Part shown: one piece after another, positions 30,819 to 40,044 of the stretch | Position numbering within the stretch: position 1 is the stretch's first letter | How the letters are laid out: each line of letters opens with the position of its first letter | From: Ensifer adhaerens | Lineage (GTDB): Bacteria > Pseudomonadota > Alphaproteobacteria > Rhizobiales > Rhizobiaceae | Length of the DNA: 64,000 nt | Direction of reading: 5' to 3' | NCBI RefSeq assembly: GCF_020035535.1 | Contig: NZ_CP083349.1 | Coordinates: 1,674,001-1,738,000, forward strand | Program-made: the position numbers and the translations under genes | Notes under the pieces: generated by a model | The model's database searches: none | What the model was told of the DNA's origin: nothing | What the model saw: only the letters and a program-made list of their open reading frames with translations

Positions 30819-32075
30819 TTACCGTGAACCCAGGAAGCGCCTCGGGTCCGCCTGCCGGGAGCCCTGCCCGGAAAGCGCCTTCACCAGTTCCCCAATCGAT
30901 TCAAGATTGTGCACCGCCCGGAATTCGTCAACATGCGGCAGCATCGCTCTGACACCGCGCGCTCGGGCTTCGAAGCCGTCGAAGCGCAGCAGCGGATTGA
31001 GCCAGATCAGCCGGCGGCAGGACCGGTGCAGCCGGTCGATTTCGATCTCGAGATCGCCCACGTCGTCACGCTCCAGGCCATCGGTGATCATCAGCACGAT
31101 CGCGCCCTGCCCGAGGACGCGCCGCGACCAGCGTCTGTTGAACTCATGCAGCGTTTCGCCAATGCGCGTACCGCCGGACCAATCCTTCACCGCGGCGACA
31201 CAGTCGTCGATCGCCGCATCCGGATCGCGATTGCGCAACTGTCGGGAGACATTGGTGAGCCGCGTGCCAAAGAGGAAGGTATGGACGCGCCGCCGTTCCT
31301 CGGTCAGCGCATGCAGGAAATGCAGGAAGATGCGGGTGTACTGGCTCATCGAGCCGGAGATATCGGCAAGCACGACGAGCGGGGGATACACAACACGCCG
31401 CTCCCGGAAGCGCGGCAGGATCAGTTCCCCGCCGAAACGCATGGCATCTCGCATCGTGGCGCGCGGGTCGATGCGGATCTGCCTCTTCGATGGACGGAAG
31501 CGGCGGGTGACGACGCGATCCAATGGCAGCGTCAGCGCGGAAAGAGCGCGCTTCGCCTCGGCGAGTTCGGCAGCGCTCATCTGCGCGAAATCGGCCCGTC
31601 GCAGCAATTCGCGGCCCGAAACCGTGAAGCGTGCGTCGATATCGATCTCGGGTTCCTCGCGTGCGGGACGATCTGCCTCGTGCCCGGACAGCAGCGCGTC
31701 GCTGACGCGTGTCTCGCCGGCCCGGCGTTGCTGGCGCTCGCTCTCGCGCTCCGGCGCCAGCGGCGACATCATCGCGATCATCTTCTCGACGAGACCGCGC
31801 GACCGCCAGAACAGACGGAAAGCTTCGTCGAAAACCGGCAGGTCCTCGTGGCGCTTGACGAAGACGCATTGCAGCGTCGCGTAAAACGCTTCGCGCCCGC
31901 CGATCCCGATCAGCGCCACCGCATCGATGGCGTCGGCGATGGCGCCAGGTCCGATCTTGATGCCGGCGCGACGCAGGGCGCGCGCGAAAAAGACGATGTT
32001 GTCGGCAAGGCGCCCGTCACCTTCGCCTGCCGGCGGGAGAATGGCACTATCGCTGCGCTCGCCCCGCTCCTCCAT
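30819..32075 (-). CDS. VWA-domain protein, CoxE-like
   Basis: 418 residues with a C-terminal von Willebrand A domain carrying an intact MIDAS: 'LADISGSMSQYTRI' (DxSxS), the Thr in 'WSGGTRIGETL', and 'MITDGLERDD'. The N-terminal half matches the CoxE family ('NIVFFARALRRAGIKIGPGA'). CoxE works with the AAA+ ATPase CoxD to assemble the Mo-Cu active site of CO dehydrogenase-like enzymes. The start at 32075 lies two bases after the ATPase stop. A longer reading in this frame overlaps the ATPase gene and is rejected. Confidence 0.9.
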   Translation of the reverse strand: MEERGERSDSAILPPAGEGDGRLADNIVFFARALRRAGIKIGPGAIADAIDAVALIGIGGREAFYATLQCVFVKRHEDLPVFDEAFRLFWRSRGLVEKMIAMMSPLAPERESERQQRRAGETRVSDALLSGHEADRPAREEPEIDIDARFTVSGRELLRRADFAQMSAAELAEAKRALSALTLPLDRVVTRRFRPSKRQIRIDPRATMRDAMRFGGELILPRFRERRVVYPPLVVLADISGSMSQYTRIFLHFLHALTEERRRVHTFLFGTRLTNVSRQLRNRDPDAAIDDCVAAVKDWSGGTRIGETLHEFNRRWSRRVLGQGAIVLMITDGLERDDVGDLEIEIDRLHRSCRRLIWLNPLLRFDGFEARARGVRAMLPHVDEFRAVHNLESIGELVKALSGQGSRQADPRRFLGSR

Positions 32076-32077
32076 CT

Positions 32078-33007
32078 TCAGCCCGCCGCCAGCAGTTCCG
32101 CCTTGACTTCGGCGAGCAGCTTGCGCCCCTCGGCGCCCTCGATCCTGGCGATGTCGTCCTGATACTTGAGCAGCGTTCCAAGCGTGTCGGCGATCGTTTC
32201 CGGATCGAGCGCCAGCCGGTCGAGCTCGGTCAGCGCCGTTGCCCAGTCGATCGTCTCTGCAACGCCCGGGTTCTTGAAAAGATCGATCGTCCGCAGTCGC
32301 TGCACATAGGCGATGACTTCGCGCGACAGCGTCGCGTTGCAGCCGGGAACCTTGCGGCGGATGATTTCCAGCTCCTGCGCGGCCTTGGGGTAATCGACCC
32401 AATGATAGAGACAGCGGCGCTTGAGCGCGTCATGGATCTCGCGGGTGCGGTTCGTGGTGATGATGACAACAGGGGGTTCGTCCGCCCGGATCGTACCAAG
32501 TTCCGGAATGGTCACCTGGAAATCGGACAGAACTTCGAGCAGGAATGCCTCGAAGGCTTCATCTGTCCGGTCGAGCTCGTCGATGAGGAAAACGGGCGCG
32601 CGGCCCGAATTGGAAGAAATTGCCTGTAGAACCGGACGGCGGATCAGGAACCGTTCGGAAAAGATGTCGCTTTCGACCCGTTTCCGATCGACCTTGCCGG
32701 CCGCTTCCGAAAGCCGGATTTCCAGCATTTGCGCCGGATAGTTCCATTCGTAGACGGCAGAGGCGACGTCGAGACCTTCATAGCACTGCAGCCGGATCAG
32801 CGGCCGATCGAGCGCCTTGGACAGAACCTTGGCGATCTCGGTCTTGCCGACGCCTGCCTCGCCCTCGAGAAAAAGCGGACGCTTCATCCGGAGCGCCAGG
32901 AACAGCACCGTCGCCAACGCCGTTCCTGCGAGATAGTCATGCGCCGTGAGCAGCGCCATCGTCTCCTCGATGGACTGCGGCAGGCCAGTCGTCGCCTGTG
33001 TCGCCAT
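32078..33007 (-). CDS. MoxR-type AAA+ ATPase, CoxD-like
   Basis: A 309-residue AAA+ ATPase. Walker A 'EGEAGVGKTEIAK', Walker B 'PVFLIDELDRTD', and sensor-type 'VVIITTNRTREIHDALKRRC' are present. The sequence style (LIRLQCYEGLDVASAVYEW) is that of the CoxD branch of MoxR proteins. It is the first gene of the maturation cassette. The start at 33007 (MATQATTGLPQ) has GGAGGAG directly upstream; the frame also reads to 33073 without support. Confidence 0.92.
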   Translation of the reverse strand: MATQATTGLPQSIEETMALLTAHDYLAGTALATVLFLALRMKRPLFLEGEAGVGKTEIAKVLSKALDRPLIRLQCYEGLDVASAVYEWNYPAQMLEIRLSEAAGKVDRKRVESDIFSERFLIRRPVLQAISSNSGRAPVFLIDELDRTDEAFEAFLLEVLSDFQVTIPELGTIRADEPPVVIITTNRTREIHDALKRRCLYHWVDYPKAAQELEIIRRKVPGCNATLSREVIAYVQRLRTIDLFKNPGVAETIDWATALTELDRLALDPETIADTLGTLLKYQDDIARIEGAEGRKLLAEVKAELLAAG

Positions 33008-33134
33008 GTCTCCTCCGCCACGGCTCGAATCGATCGTTTTGATATTGGCAAGCGAATGAATTCTCTCTGCCAACTCAAAGGCTTATGGCAATGTTCTCAT
33101 GTCCGCCGGAACACGCGATCTCGCCACCTAAAAC

Positions 33135-33629
33135 TTATAGCGAGTGGTATCCGCGGTCCACATAAATGAGCGGCGGTCGCGCCGGTCCGAGGGAGACGTC
33201 GACGACCTCGCCGAAGAGTACCAGGTGCGTGGCAATCGTCTTCACCTCGATAAGACGGCAATCGAACGAGGCGATCGCGTTGGTAAGGATCGGAGAGCCC
33301 GTCGTCAGTTTGGTCCACTGGCCAAGGGCAAAGCGCAGATCCATGTCGAGTTGATCGCGACCGGAAAAGGCGTGTGCCATCGCGCGATGCTCGTCGCCCA
33401 GCAGATTGAGCGCAAAACTGTCGCTGCGCGTGAAGATCTCGTTGCGCGGATTGGCGCCGTTCAGGCAGGCCAGAACCGTCGGCGGACTATCGGACACGGA
33501 GCAGGATGCCGTGACGGTGACACCACGCCGTTCGGTACCATCGGCCACGGTGATGATCTGCACGTGACCGGCCAGGCGACTCATTGCGTCACGGTAACTG
33601 ATGGGGTCCAGCCGGGTCTTGTTCAACAC
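33135..33629 (-). CDS. Flavin reductase-like protein
   Basis: A 164-residue FMN-binding split-barrel flavin reductase domain. Seen are 'GHVQIITVADG', 'RGVTVTASCSVSDSPPTVLACLN', 'FALNLLGDEHRAMAHAFSG' and 'DRGYHSL' at the end. Such proteins reduce FMN/FAD for a partner monooxygenase; no such partner is adjacent. The start is GTG at 33629, or a TTG one codon later with better ribosome-site spacing. It is transcribed toward the maturation cassette's promoter side. Confidence 0.88.
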   Translation of the reverse strand: MLNKTRLDPISYRDAMSRLAGHVQIITVADGTERRGVTVTASCSVSDSPPTVLACLNGANPRNEIFTRSDSFALNLLGDEHRAMAHAFSGRDQLDMDLRFALGQWTKLTTGSPILTNAIASFDCRLIEVKTIATHLVLFGEVVDVSLGPARPPLIYVDRGYHSL

Positions 33630-33911
33630 TTCTTTCTCCGAGCGAAGTCAGTCACATACATAGACAGTACCGGGAAATATGAAACCCGCTGCGAGGAGAA
33701 TCTTGCAGTTCTGCGACATGGCCGCGACGCGGATCGTGTCATCTGCGCCAGAACGCACATCTTTTCCTTTGACGCCGCGGGGCACATCCTTAAAACATGC
33801 GGCCACTACCGTGCCGCGCGCCCGTCGCATCCGGCAACGGATCAGGCAATGTTTGGCTCGCCGCAGTTCGGATCGCACCCGATCCGGAACAAGCGGCAGC
33901 GGAGAAAGTGA

Positions 33912-35000
33912 ATGCTTCGATCGATCGTCGCCAGCCTCGTCGTGGCCGGACTGGTACAGGCCGCACCCGCCGCGGCAGCCGGCATCAAGGTGGCCGTCGT
34001 CGCCCCGGTCGAGGGCCCGTTTGCACTTCTCGGCAAGCAGATCATCGATGGCGCCGCATTCCAGGCGGGCGACCGCGGCAGCGAGATCGTCGTCATTCCG
34101 GAGACCTGCAGTGTCGCCGGCAACGAAGCGCTGACGAAGGCGCTGCTTGCGGCCAGCGCCGAGGCGGCGATCGGCTTCCTCTGCACCGAAAGCCTGGACG
34201 CGACACTTCCGGCGCTTGCCGAAGCAGGCATTCCTGCCATTACGCTGAGCGTGCGCTCCGATATCCTGATGGAGGATGCGCTGAAGAAGAAGTGGCCGCT
34301 CTTCCGACTTGCGCCGAGCGGTAACGCCGAGGCCGCGGGCATTGTCGACACGATCGTTCAGCGGTGGAAAGACAAGCCGATCGCATTGATCGACGATGGA
34401 ACCATCCACAGCCGGGAACTGGTCGAGAGCGTGCGTTCCGCTCTGGGCGAGATCGGCCTGACACCGGTCTTCACCGACACCTATCGACCCGCCCAGGAGC
34501 AGCAGGTCAGCCTGGTGCGGCGACTGGTGAAGAGCGGCGCAACCCATGTCTTCACCGGCGGCGATCGACAGGACACGGCGGTCATTGCGCGCGATGCCCA
34601 AGGCGAAGGTGCGAGCCTGACGCTTCTCGGCGGCGATGCGCTCAATGCTGCCGATCTCACCGTGCCGCTGGCCGATGGCGTTTTGGCGGTCACCCTGCCC
34701 GAGGCATCCCAGTCGCCCGAGGGCAAGCCGGTTGCGGACGCCTTGCGCGCCGCGGGAACCGAGCCGGATGGTTACGTTCTGTCGGCCTTTGCCGCCGTCT
34801 CGCTGCTCGAGCAGGCCAAGGACCAGGCGGAGAAGGACGACAAGCCGCTTCTCGACGCCTTCGCAAAGGGACCCTACCCGACGGTGCTCGGCCCCATCGC
34901 CTTCAATGCGCAGCACGAGCGCGCCGACAATCCCTATCACCTGATGCAGTGGCAAGGCGGCCGCTTCGTGCCGGCGCCCGCTGAAGGAACCGCCCAATGA
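33912..35000 (+). CDS. Periplasmic substrate-binding protein (branched-chain amino acid type)
   Basis: 362 residues with a signal peptide ending near 'APAAAA' (about residue 23), followed by a type 1 periplasmic-binding fold ('IKVAVVAPVEGPFALLGKQI' at the start of the mature chain). This is the Leu/Ile/Val-binding family of ABC importers. No permease or ATPase genes are adjacent, so it is an orphan binding protein here. Its stop overlaps the start of the next gene by four bases (ATGA). Confidence 0.88.
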   Translation: MLRSIVASLVVAGLVQAAPAAAAGIKVAVVAPVEGPFALLGKQIIDGAAFQAGDRGSEIVVIPETCSVAGNEALTKALLAASAEAAIGFLCTESLDATLPALAEAGIPAITLSVRSDILMEDALKKKWPLFRLAPSGNAEAAGIVDTIVQRWKDKPIALIDDGTIHSRELVESVRSALGEIGLTPVFTDTYRPAQEQQVSLVRRLVKSGATHVFTGGDRQDTAVIARDAQGEGASLTLLGGDALNAADLTVPLADGVLAVTLPEASQSPEGKPVADALRAAGTEPDGYVLSAFAAVSLLEQAKDQAEKDDKPLLDAFAKGPYPTVLGPIAFNAQHERADNPYHLMQWQGGRFVPAPAEGTAQ

Positions 35001-36004
35001 TGCGCACCGGACCGCTGAACCTGATTACCGACGTTGCTGGCCTGACGGTCGGCAATGCCGAGGATCACCGGCTGAAGTCCGGCGTCACCGCCATCGTCTG
35101 CGATCCGCCGGCAACGGCCGCGGTTCAGGTGCTGGGCGGCGCGCCCGGCACGCGCGAAACCGATCTGCTCGATCCGCACAACACGGTGCAAACCGTGGAC
35201 GGCCTGGTGCTTTCCGGCGGTTCGGCCTTTGGCCTCGATGCTGCATCCGGCGCCCAGGCGGCGCTCAGGGAAATGGGCCGCGGCTTTGCCGTTGGTCCGC
35301 ACCGGATCCCGATCGTGCCCACCGCCATCCTGTTCGACCTCATCAATGGCGGTGACAAAGACTGGGGACGCTACCCGCCCTACCGCGAACTCGGCTTCGA
35401 AGCGGTTCGCCGCGCCGGCCCGTCGTTTGCGACCGGAACTGCAGGTGCCGGCACCGGTGCTTTGACCGCGACCTTCAAGGGCGGCCTCGGCTCGGCATCG
35501 ACCGTTTTGCCAAGCGGCATCACCATAGGTGCGCTGGTCGCCGTCAACGCGCTCGGTTCGGCGACCGTTGGCGATGGCCGGCATTTCTGGTCGGCACCCT
35601 TCGAACTGAATGGCGAGTTCGGTGCCCTCGGCCTGCCGCATCCCCTGCCCGCCGACGCTGCCGATCTCCGGATCAAGTTCCGCGGCCGGCAGTCTGCGGC
35701 TGCGAACACGACGATCGCGGTGATCGCGACGGATGCGGTGTTGACCAAGGCCGAGGCGAAGCGCTTGGCGATCGCCGCCCATGACGGTTTTTCCCGTGGG
35801 CTCTGGCCGGCGCACACCCCGCTCGACGGCGATCTGATCTTCGCGCTTGCGACCGGCGCCAGCGGCAAGAACCCGACGGTGGAGGATTTCATCGACCTTG
35901 GCGCCGTGGCGGCGTCGACCATGGCACGCGCCATCGCCCGGGGCGTTCACGATGCGACGCCTGCGGAAAACGACCTCATGCGCTCCTGGTCTGAAAGCGC
36001 CTGA
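34997..36004 (+). CDS. P1/S58-family aminopeptidase (DmpA-like)
   Basis: 335 residues of the DmpA/L-aminopeptidase family, N-terminal-nucleophile enzymes that cleave themselves before a Ser or Thr. The N-terminus 'NLITDVAGLTVGNAED' and 'DGLVLSGGSAFGLDAASG' are family landmarks. The likely self-cleavage site is before the Ser in 'VAVNALGSATVGDG' (about residue 195). No signal peptide. The start codon overlaps the binding-protein stop by four bases. Confidence 0.9.
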   Translation: MMRTGPLNLITDVAGLTVGNAEDHRLKSGVTAIVCDPPATAAVQVLGGAPGTRETDLLDPHNTVQTVDGLVLSGGSAFGLDAASGAQAALREMGRGFAVGPHRIPIVPTAILFDLINGGDKDWGRYPPYRELGFEAVRRAGPSFATGTAGAGTGALTATFKGGLGSASTVLPSGITIGALVAVNALGSATVGDGRHFWSAPFELNGEFGALGLPHPLPADAADLRIKFRGRQSAAANTTIAVIATDAVLTKAEAKRLAIAAHDGFSRGLWPAHTPLDGDLIFALATGASGKNPTVEDFIDLGAVAASTMARAIARGVHDATPAENDLMRSWSESA

Positions 36005-36070
36005 CGCAGCTTTGATCGTCGGCATGTTGTTTGCCGGCCTCGGCGGTGCTATTCCCGGCGAAAATGAGAG

Positions 36071-36115
36071 CATATCGCGCAAAAATGCTGAGCGGTTTTG
36101 CGATAGCGACATGCA
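36071..36115. repeat. Dispersed palindromic repeat (GCAT...ATGC type)
   Basis: Outer GCAT/ATGC ends enclose the near-palindrome ATCGCGCAAAA / TTTTGCGAT around 'ATGCTGAGCGG'. I recognise this layout as a common short intergenic palindrome of Rhizobium and Sinorhizobium genomes, but only one copy occurs in the window. It lies 23 bases upstream of rpe and could influence its leader. Confidence 0.5.
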
Positions 36116-36137
36116 GAGTATCTAGCCGGAGCGCGCC

Positions 36138-36815
36138 ATGAGCCACCCCATTCGCATTGCCCCGTCGATCCTGGCGGCCGATTTCTCCAAGCTCGGACAG
36201 GAAGTCCGCGACGTCGTCGATGCCGGCGCCGACTGGATCCATCTCGACGTCATGGATGGTCATTTCGTGCCGAACATCACCTTCGGCCCCGATGTGATCA
36301 AGTCGCTGCGCCGCTACACGGACGCGACCTTCGATTGCCATCTGATGATTTCGCCGGCGGACCCGTTCCTCGAAGCCTTCGCCAAGGCGGGCTGCGATAT
36401 CCTGACTGTGCATGCGGAAGCCGGTCCGCACCTCCACCGTTCGCTGCAGACGGTCCGGTCTCTCGGCAAGAAGGCAGGCGTTTCGCTCAACCCGGCAACA
36501 CCGGAAAGCGCCATCGAATACGTGCTCGATGAGGTCGATCTCATCCTGGTCATGACGGTAAACCCGGGCTTTGGCGGGCAGAAGTTCATCGATGCCACGG
36601 CTGAGAAGATCCGTCGCATCAAGGCGATGATCGGTGATCGTCCGATCGAGATCGAAGTCGATGGCGGCATTGCGCCCGACACGGCCGCCGTTGCCAGCGG
36701 TGCCGGCGCCAACGTGCTCGTCGCCGGTTCGGCGATTTTCAAGGGCGGCTCCGTCGAAGCCTATCGGGCGGCGATCGAAGCGATCCGCACGCCTGCCGAG
36801 AAGGCCTATCGATGA
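36138..36815 (+). CDS. rpe: Ribulose-phosphate 3-epimerase
   Basis: A 225-residue TIM-barrel enzyme interconverting ribulose-5-phosphate and xylulose-5-phosphate in the pentose phosphate pathway. Family motifs present: '[14 protein letters not shown]', '[18 protein letters not shown]', 'FDCHLMI', '[13 protein letters not shown]' and 'IEVDGGI'. The ATG follows 'GGAGCGCGCC'. Its stop overlaps the next gene's start by four bases, heading a three-gene coupled operon. Confidence 0.97.
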   Translation: MSHPIRIAPSILAADFSKLGQEVRDVVDAGADWIHLDVMDGHFVPNITFGPDVIKSLRRYTDATFDCHLMISPADPFLEAFAKAGCDILTVHAEAGPHLHRSLQTVRSLGKKAGVSLNPATPESAIEYVLDEVDLILVMTVNPGFGGQKFIDATAEKIRRIKAMIGDRPIEIEVDGGIAPDTAAVASGAGANVLVAGSAIFKGGSVEAYRAAIEAIRTPAEKAYR

Positions 36816-37555
36816 AGGCACGCGCGGCACTACCCGGCGTGCTTTTCGTGGCTGCCGTAGCAGCCGCATCGCCAACCTTCGCCGGCGACTATGCCGCGCT
36901 CCAGCCGATCGGCTTTTCGGCCGACGGCAATGTCTTCGCCTTCGAGGAATACGGCGTTCAGGATGGCTCCGGCTTTCCCTATTCGACGATCTACGTGATC
37001 GATACACGCGATGACAGTTTCCTTCCCGGCGCTCCGGTGCGAGCCGTCGGTCGCGAGGATGGCACCCCGCTCTCCAAGCCGCGCCACGAGGCACGCCGCC
37101 GCGCCGCGCCGCTGATCGACGCCTATCGCCTGGCCGATGCGCCAGGGCTGCTTGCCGCCTTCAATCCGATCACCGAGGCGAACGCCAAGCCGCTGGCGCT
37201 GACCTACGATTCCTTTGCCGCCGACGAAGGGTTCCGCGAGACCTATTCGGTGACGCTCGAAGAGAAAACTTTCGAGCCGGAAGGTATCTGCAAGGACTTC
37301 CTCAAGGAGGTCAAAGGCTTTCGTCTGTCGATGACGATGAAGGCCGGAAAGCCGACGACAGACGTGTTGCAGAACGATAGTCGCCTACCGGAGAGCCGCC
37401 GCTGCCCGACCGGTTATCAGGTCGGCGGCGCCATCACCCACCGGAATGACGATGGCTCGGAAACCCATGTCATCATGGTTCTCGTCAAGTCGCTCGGCTT
37501 CGAAGGCACGACCGATGGGCGTTGGATCGCGATCCCCACCCGGATCGCGAAATGA
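36812..37555 (+). CDS. Secreted protein, DUF2259-like
   Basis: A 247-residue protein with a signal peptide cleaved near 'SPTFAGDYA' (about residue 24). The mature chain begins '[28 protein letters not shown]', typical of DUF2259, a periplasmic family of unknown function. It has two cysteines that could form a disulfide. It is coupled to rpe by a 4-base overlap and to the next gene by another. Confidence 0.82.
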   Translation: MKARAALPGVLFVAAVAAASPTFAGDYAALQPIGFSADGNVFAFEEYGVQDGSGFPYSTIYVIDTRDDSFLPGAPVRAVGREDGTPLSKPRHEARRRAAPLIDAYRLADAPGLLAAFNPITEANAKPLALTYDSFAADEGFRETYSVTLEEKTFEPEGICKDFLKEVKGFRLSMTMKAGKPTTDVLQNDSRLPESRRCPTGYQVGGAITHRNDDGSETHVIMVLVKSLGFEGTTDGRWIAIPTRIAK

Positions 37556-38109
37556 ACGACACGGCGGCCGGCGTCGAGGCGAAGGCAGATCCGGCGCCGG
37601 AAGGCGCCCTGCCTCGAAGCCGGCTTACCCGATCCATCCCGACGATGCGCGAGCTCGTCGTCGGTGCGCCGCTCTGGGGCGGCGCAATGGCGCTGTCGGC
37701 CTGGTATAGCCTCTGGCTCCGCGAACGTGCACTCACGTTTCATCTCACCGAACTGCTTTTGATCTTCGGCTTCGGTGCGCTTCTGGCGTGGCCGCCATCG
37801 CTGTTCCTGGCTCGCTTTGCGGCGCTCGGGCGTCGGCCCGAGACGCGTCTTGCGGCCTACCTCTTTTTCCTGTCGCTCGGCACAATCGCGATGACGGCGA
37901 TGCTCTATGCCCTCGACTATCGCCAATTCTACGCCCGATGGCACGCACCCTTCGGCACGCGGACATGGTTCTTCCAGTTCGCCTTCACCTCGCTCGTCGC
38001 GTTCTATCAGTTCCTGGCTCTCGGTCTTCGCCTCTATCTGCCGGTTGGCGGTGTTATACTGGTCGCCGTCAGCCTGTGGCTGGCAAGCGGCCGACGCCAA
38101 TGTCGTTGA
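37552..38109 (+). CDS. Hypothetical four-helix inner-membrane protein
   Basis: 185 residues with a soluble N-terminal about 45 residues and four predicted membrane helices (about 50-66, 74-92, 105-125, 145-178). I do not recognise a family. Its ATG overlaps the stop of the DUF2259 gene (ATGA), which strongly supports translation. An in-frame start at 37522 would overlap more and is not needed. The Pro/Ala-rich head and the aromatic 'DYRQFYARWHAPFG' loop are its only notable features. Confidence 0.72.
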   Translation: MNDTAAGVEAKADPAPEGALPRSRLTRSIPTMRELVVGAPLWGGAMALSAWYSLWLRERALTFHLTELLLIFGFGALLAWPPSLFLARFAALGRRPETRLAAYLFFLSLGTIAMTAMLYALDYRQFYARWHAPFGTRTWFFQFAFTSLVAFYQFLALGLRLYLPVGGVILVAVSLWLASGRRQCR

Positions 38110-38171
38110 GCTTCACGGCTATCTTTGCTAGAGGCACGGCCATCCTCCACTGACGACGAAAGCTAAAGCCC

Positions 38172-39473
38172 ATGATCCCGCGTTACTCCCGGCCGGAAAT
38201 GGTGGCCATCTGGTCGCCGGAAACCAAGTTCCGCATTTGGTTCGAGATCGAGGCCCATGCCTGCGATGCGCTTGCCGAAATCGGCGTGATCCCGAAGGAT
38301 GCGGCCCGCACCATCTGGGAAAAGGGTGGCGCTGCCACCTTCGACGTCGCGCGCATCGACGAGATCGAGGCCGTCACCAAGCATGACGTCATCGCCTTCC
38401 TGACGCATCTTGCCGAATTCGTCGGCCCTGACAGCCGCTTCATCCACCAGGGTATGACCTCGTCCGACGTGCTCGACACCTGCTTCAACGTCCAGCTCGT
38501 GCGCGCGACCGACCTGCTGCTCGCCGACCTCGACAAGCTGCTCGAAGCTCTGAAGCGCCGCGCTTTTGAACACAAGGACTCGGTGACGATCGGCCGCTCG
38601 CATGGCATCCATGCCGAGCCGACCACCTTCGGCGTCAAGCTGGCGCTTGCCTATGCCGAGTTTGACCGCTGCAAGCAGCGCCTGCTGGCTGCACGCGAAG
38701 AAGTCGCCACCTGCGCGATCTCCGGCGCCGTCGGCACCTTCGCCAACATCGACCCGCGCGTCGAAGAACACGTTGCCAAGGCGCTCGGCCTGAAGCCGGA
38801 ACCGGTTTCGACCCAGGTCATCCCGCGCGACCGTCACGCCATGTACTTCGCGACCCTCGGCGTCATCGCGTCGTCGATCGAGCGCCTGGCGACGGAAATC
38901 CGCCACCTGCAGCGCACCGAAGTGCTCGAAGCCGAAGAGTATTTCTCGCCGGGCCAGAAGGGTTCGTCGGCAATGCCGCACAAGCGTAACCCGGTCCTGA
39001 CCGAGAACCTGACGGGTCTCGCCCGCATGGTCCGCGCCTTCTCGATCCCGGCGATGGAAAACGTTGCCCTCTGGCATGAGCGCGACATCTCGCACTCCTC
39101 CGTCGAGCGCATGATCGGCCCGGATGCGACGGTGACGCTCGACTTCGCGCTCGCTCGCCTGACGGGCGTGATCGACAAGCTGCTCGTCTATCCCGAAAAC
39201 ATGACCAAGAACATGAACAAGTTTCGTGGTCTCGTTCACTCGCAGCGCGTGCTGCTGGCGCTGACCCAGGCCGGCGTGTCGCGTGAGGACGCCTACCGCC
39301 TCGTGCAGCGCAACGCCATGAAGGTCTGGGAACAGGGCAAGGACTTCTTCGAGGAACTGCTGGCCGACACGGAAGTCCGTGCGGCGCTTTCTGAAGAGGA
39401 CATCCGCGAGAAGTTCGATCTCGGCTACCACACCAAGCACGTCGATACGATTTTCAAGCGCGTCTTCGGCTGA
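38172..39473 (+). CDS. purB: Adenylosuccinate lyase
   Basis: A 433-residue fumarase-superfamily lyase acting twice in purine synthesis (SAICAR to AICAR, adenylosuccinate to AMP). The signature 'GSSAMPHKRNP' begins at residue 264, with the catalytic Ser in the flexible loop; 'GRSHGIHAEPTTFG' carries the catalytic His region and 'HQGMTSSDVLDT' is typical. It is preceded by 'ACGAAAGCTAAAGCCC', a weak ribosome site, and followed by an intrinsic terminator. Confidence 0.98.
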   Translation: MIPRYSRPEMVAIWSPETKFRIWFEIEAHACDALAEIGVIPKDAARTIWEKGGAATFDVARIDEIEAVTKHDVIAFLTHLAEFVGPDSRFIHQGMTSSDVLDTCFNVQLVRATDLLLADLDKLLEALKRRAFEHKDSVTIGRSHGIHAEPTTFGVKLALAYAEFDRCKQRLLAAREEVATCAISGAVGTFANIDPRVEEHVAKALGLKPEPVSTQVIPRDRHAMYFATLGVIASSIERLATEIRHLQRTEVLEAEEYFSPGQKGSSAMPHKRNPVLTENLTGLARMVRAFSIPAMENVALWHERDISHSSVERMIGPDATVTLDFALARLTGVIDKLLVYPENMTKNMNKFRGLVHSQRVLLALTQAGVSREDAYRLVQRNAMKVWEQGKDFFEELLADTEVRAALSEEDIREKFDLGYHTKHVDTIFKRVFG

Positions 39474-39520
39474 GCCTGACCGTCCGCGGGCCACGAGTCC
39501 GCGTTGCACCATATGAATAT

Positions 39521-39560
39521 GCCCGCATTTGGCGCACATCGCTCAAATGCGGGCATTTTT
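39521..39560 (+). terminator. Intrinsic terminator after purB
   Basis: GCCCGCATTTG, a 12-base loop, then CAAATGCGGGC and ATTTTT: an 11-bp perfect stem with a T run, 48 bases past the purB stop. Confidence 0.9.
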
Positions 39561-39627
39561 GTTAGGTGGATGTTCAATCATTGCGTGCAACGATCAGGAC
39601 CTGTCAACTAAGGTTTCTGAGGATCAC

Positions 39628-39933
39628 ATGACCTACAAGGACAGTGTCGAGCGGGCGACCCAGCGCACGCAAACGAAAATCACTGGAACGGTGACCGTCA
39701 AGTCCGGCTCCAGCAACGGCATCGTCAAGGACCTTTCGGCCGAGGGCATTTGCTTTCAGCTGCTCTTCGACATCGGCGCCAAGACCGGGCAGGAAGTAAC
39801 GATCAGGAGCGAGGAACTCGGCTTCCTGACCGGCATGGTCCGCTGGTACCGCGGCGACAAGATCGGCATCAAGCTCAATCTGTCCTCCAATACGGCGGCG
39901 CAGATTTCCTCCTATTACAAGCACTTCCGCTAG
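39628..39933 (+). CDS. Single-domain PilZ protein
   Basis: 101 residues, one PilZ domain. The cyclic-di-GMP-binding motifs are both visible: RxxxR in 'ERATQRTQ' and DxSxxG in 'KDLSAEGICFQL'. It therefore probably binds c-di-GMP and passes the signal to an unknown partner. The start at 39628 has AGGA five bases upstream. It is monocistronic, with terminators on both sides. Confidence 0.88.
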   Translation: MTYKDSVERATQRTQTKITGTVTVKSGSSNGIVKDLSAEGICFQLLFDIGAKTGQEVTIRSEELGFLTGMVRWYRGDKIGIKLNLSSNTAAQISSYYKHFR

Positions 39934-39961
39934 ACCGGGAGCCGGCCATCGCTCCCGCTGC

Positions 39962-39997
39962 AAAGCGCCGCAAGTCGATTGAACTGCGGCGCTTTTT
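39962..39997. terminator. Bidirectional terminator between PilZ and DUF2189 genes
   Basis: AAAGCGCCGCA, a loop, then TGCGGCGCTTTTT: an 11-bp stem with A and T runs, between two convergent genes. Confidence 0.9.
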
Positions 39998-40044
39998 GCG
40001 TTGAGCGGGTGCGTCGGCTTTCGCTGCGAAGCGGTTGCCGGCAA

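Noticed and set aside
30819..32402. 527-codon form of the CoxE-like gene
   Set aside because: The first 109 codons overlap the ATPase gene out of frame; the ATG at 32075, two bases after its stop, is the natural start.
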